Below, in pieces: positions 10,470-11,973 of a DNA stretch of 11,973 nucleotides. The notes under the pieces are model-generated. The model was given only the letters and a program-made list of their open reading frames with translations. It had not been told where the DNA came from and did no database searches. This DNA is from a bacterium (Candidatus Gribaldobacteria) CG10_big_fil_rev_8_21_14_0_10_41_12. GTDB lineage: Bacteria > Patescibacteriota > Minisyncoccia > Minisyncoccales > CG1-02-41-26. The stretch is taken from NCBI GenBank assembly GCA_002773545.1, contig PFAV01000049.1, forward strand, positions 1-11,973, written 5' to 3'. Each line of letters begins with the position of its first letter. Positions within the stretch are counted from its first letter, which is position 1. The position numbers and the translations under genes were made by a program.

Positions 10470-11973
10470 CAAGTATTTCCTCCACCAATTGGGCGATGAT
10501 TTTGGGCTCGCCGTCGCGGGTGTCTTTTTTGCCGGTGATTAAAACAATTTTGTTTTCTTGAAATATCTCGGGGTTGGCTTCCAAAATAGATGGGAATATC
10601 ACTACCTCGGCTTTGTCGGTTAAGTCCTGCAGTTGCAGAAAAATCATAGGCTGGCCTTTTTTGGTAATAATTTTTTTGACCGATGAAATAATGCCACCCA
10701 CCCTAATAGTATTATAAAAAACACTGTTATTCAATTCTTTTAAGGGGGTGGTGCGGTCTCTTAAAAGGTTTTTGAAGTTGTCCAAGGGGTGTGAGGAAAC
10801 ATAAAGGCCCAAAAGTTCTTTTTCCCACATAATTTTTTGTTTGGCGGTGGCTGGGGAAAAATCAGCCAAGCGCAATGATGGAGGCACCAGATTGGCCAAG
10901 CCGAATAAACTGGCTTGGGCGTTGGCTCTGTCCTTACGAATCTCTCGGTTAAACGAGAGCGCTTCTTCTAAGTTGCCCAACAAAACATTCCTTTCTGCAA
11001 ATTTATCAAATGCTCCTGATTTTATCAAGGACTCCAGCGACTTTTTGTTGAAATCTTTGGAATCAATTCGTGTGGCAAAATCGGAAAATGATTGAAACGG
11101 CCCTTGGTCTTTTCGTTCTTGTAAAATGGCTTCCACAATATTTTCGCCGACATTTTTAATGGCCAAAAGCCCGAAACGGATTTTGGTTGTGTCGGGCGTA
11201 ACTGAAAAATTGCGAAAACTTTCATTAATATTGGGCGCTAAAACCTCAATAGCCATGGCTTTGCATTCGTCAATGACAAAAGCGATTTTGTCCATATCGT
11301 TTTTTTCCGAAGTGAGCAGGGCGGCCATAAACTCCACCGGATAATGCGCCTTAAGGTAGGCGGTGTTATAGGCGATAATGCCGTAAGCTACCGCATGGGA
11401 CTTATTAAAACTATAAGAAGCGTGCGGCTCTATCCAAGAAAAGACCTTATCGGCAATGCTTTTGGACACATTGTTTTTCACGCAACCTTCCAGAAATTTT
11501 TCTTTTTGGCTAGCCAATAATTCTTTGATTTTTTTGCCAATGGCTTTTCTTAAAATATCCGCCTCGGCCAAGGAAAAGCCAGCTAACACTTGGGCGATTT
11601 TCATAATTTGTTCTTGATACACTGGCAAGCCGTAGGTGTTTTTCAGAACTTCTTTGAGCGAAGGGTGAATATATTCAATGCTTTTACGATTGTTTTTACG
11701 GGCAATATATTCCGGGATAAGCTCCATAGGGCCGGGCCGATACAAAGCGATCATGGCCACGATGTCGTCAAAGCAGGTTGGCCGCAAGTCCTTAAGCTGG
11801 CGTTTTATTCCATTACTTTCCAATTGGAATACGCCAGTTGTTTTAGCTTCCTTAAAAAGAGTCATAGTTGCCTCATCAGTCATGGGAATTTGCGACAAGT
11901 CAAGATTTTCACCCCGAACCTTGTAAATTCTGGCCAAGGTGTCTTCAATAATTGTTAGATTTTTCAAGCCCAA
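10462..11973 (-). CDS. dnaE: DNA polymerase III subunit alpha, 3' part (N terminus outside window)
   Basis: The replicative polymerase catalytic subunit, cut by the window edge: about 503 C-terminal residues are present. The visible part starts at GLKNLTII, just after the conserved DFLGL block, so the PHP domain and the palm-domain catalytic aspartates lie outside. Present are the fingers region (FQLESNGIKRQL, ALYRPGPM, VYQEQIM, FNKSHAVAYG), a tandem HhH region (about KNVGENIVEAIL), a clamp-binding motif QASLF (10903-10917), and an OB fold (IRVGGIISSVKKI onward). It ends soon after the OB domain, shorter than the E. coli protein, suggesting that the tau-binding C-terminal domain is missing. 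TGA stop at 10462-10464. The first codon shown, TTG, is internal Leu, not a start. Confidence 0.96.
   Translation of the reverse strand: MGLKNLTIIEDTLARIYKVRGENLDLSQIPMTDEATMTLFKEAKTTGVFQLESNGIKRQLKDLRPTCFDDIVAMIALYRPGPMELIPEYIARKNNRKSIEYIHPSLKEVLKNTYGLPVYQEQIMKIAQVLAGFSLAEADILRKAIGKKIKELLASQKEKFLEGCVKNNVSKSIADKVFSWIEPHASYSFNKSHAVAYGIIAYNTAYLKAHYPVEFMAALLTSEKNDMDKIAFVIDECKAMAIEVLAPNINESFRNFSVTPDTTKIRFGLLAIKNVGENIVEAILQERKDQGPFQSFSDFATRIDSKDFNKKSLESLIKSGAFDKFAERNVLLGNLEEALSFNREIRKDRANAQASLFGLANLVPPSLRLADFSPATAKQKIMWEKELLGLYVSSHPLDNFKNLLRDRTTPLKELNNSVFYNTIRVGGIISSVKKIITKKGQPMIFLQLQDLTDKAEVVIFPSILEANPEIFQENKIVLITGKKDTRDGEPKIIAQLVEEILEA

Noticed and set aside
10942..10959. Hairpin CTCTCG-CGAGAG in dnaE as another in-frame palindromic element
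   Set aside because: Only 6 bp, and the coded residues fit an ordinary DnaE linker, so chance is a sufficient explanation.
1..11973. CRISPR array, tRNA, rRNA or insertion-sequence transposase
   Set aside because: No regularly spaced direct repeats, no recognisable tRNA or rRNA segment and no transposase gene were seen; the repeats present are palindromic and scattered.

Overview
The window looks like ordinary chromosome from a member of the Candidate Phyla Radiation (Patescibacteria, probably Parcubacteria- or Microgenomates-like). This rests on several signs: moderately AT-rich sequence, tightly packed genes with almost no Shine-Dalgarno sequences, a ThrRS without the TGS domain, a short MiaB without a TRAM domain, a DUF5667-type exported coiled-coil protein, and many palindromic intergenic repeats. 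UGA reads as stop (tmk and dnaE both end on it at natural C termini), so the UGA=Gly code of Gracilibacteria/SR1 does not apply. The taxon is inferred from gene style, not from a database match.

Layout. Positions 93-5402 are read on the + strand and 5391-11973 on the - strand, with the two blocks converging at 5391-5402. The + block holds rplK (L11) and a dCMP deaminase, followed by an intrinsic terminator. Next comes the compact run tmk, deoC, gatB and a class II aldolase-family gene, then a separate small unit with its own consensus promoter, strong ribosome binding site, 62-residue membrane peptide and intrinsic terminator. The - block, in reading order, holds the 3' part of dnaE (cut by the window edge), thrS, a large nested palindrome, a DUF5667-like gene with its terminator, and the overlapping pair miaB-miaA.

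How the genes fit together. The dCMP deaminase makes dUMP, thymidylate kinase phosphorylates dTMP, and DeoC handles deoxyribose-5-phosphate, so three neighbours serve deoxynucleotide metabolism. rplK, gatB, thrS, miaA and miaB serve translation: a ribosomal stalk protein, tRNA-dependent amidation, tRNA charging, and the two steps of A37 modification (isopentenylation, then methylthiolation). dnaE is the replicative polymerase.

Two things stand out. First, palindromic or AT-rich repeat sequence like that between genes also lies in frame inside conserved genes: clearly in miaA, miaB and thrS, in AT-rich form in gatB and miaB, and more weakly in tmk. This resembles the Rickettsia palindromic elements. 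Second, the small membrane-peptide gene has its intrinsic terminator inside its last codons, so most transcripts should end at or before the stop codon. That arrangement is known for arfA-type ribosome-rescue genes, but this peptide does not look like ArfA.
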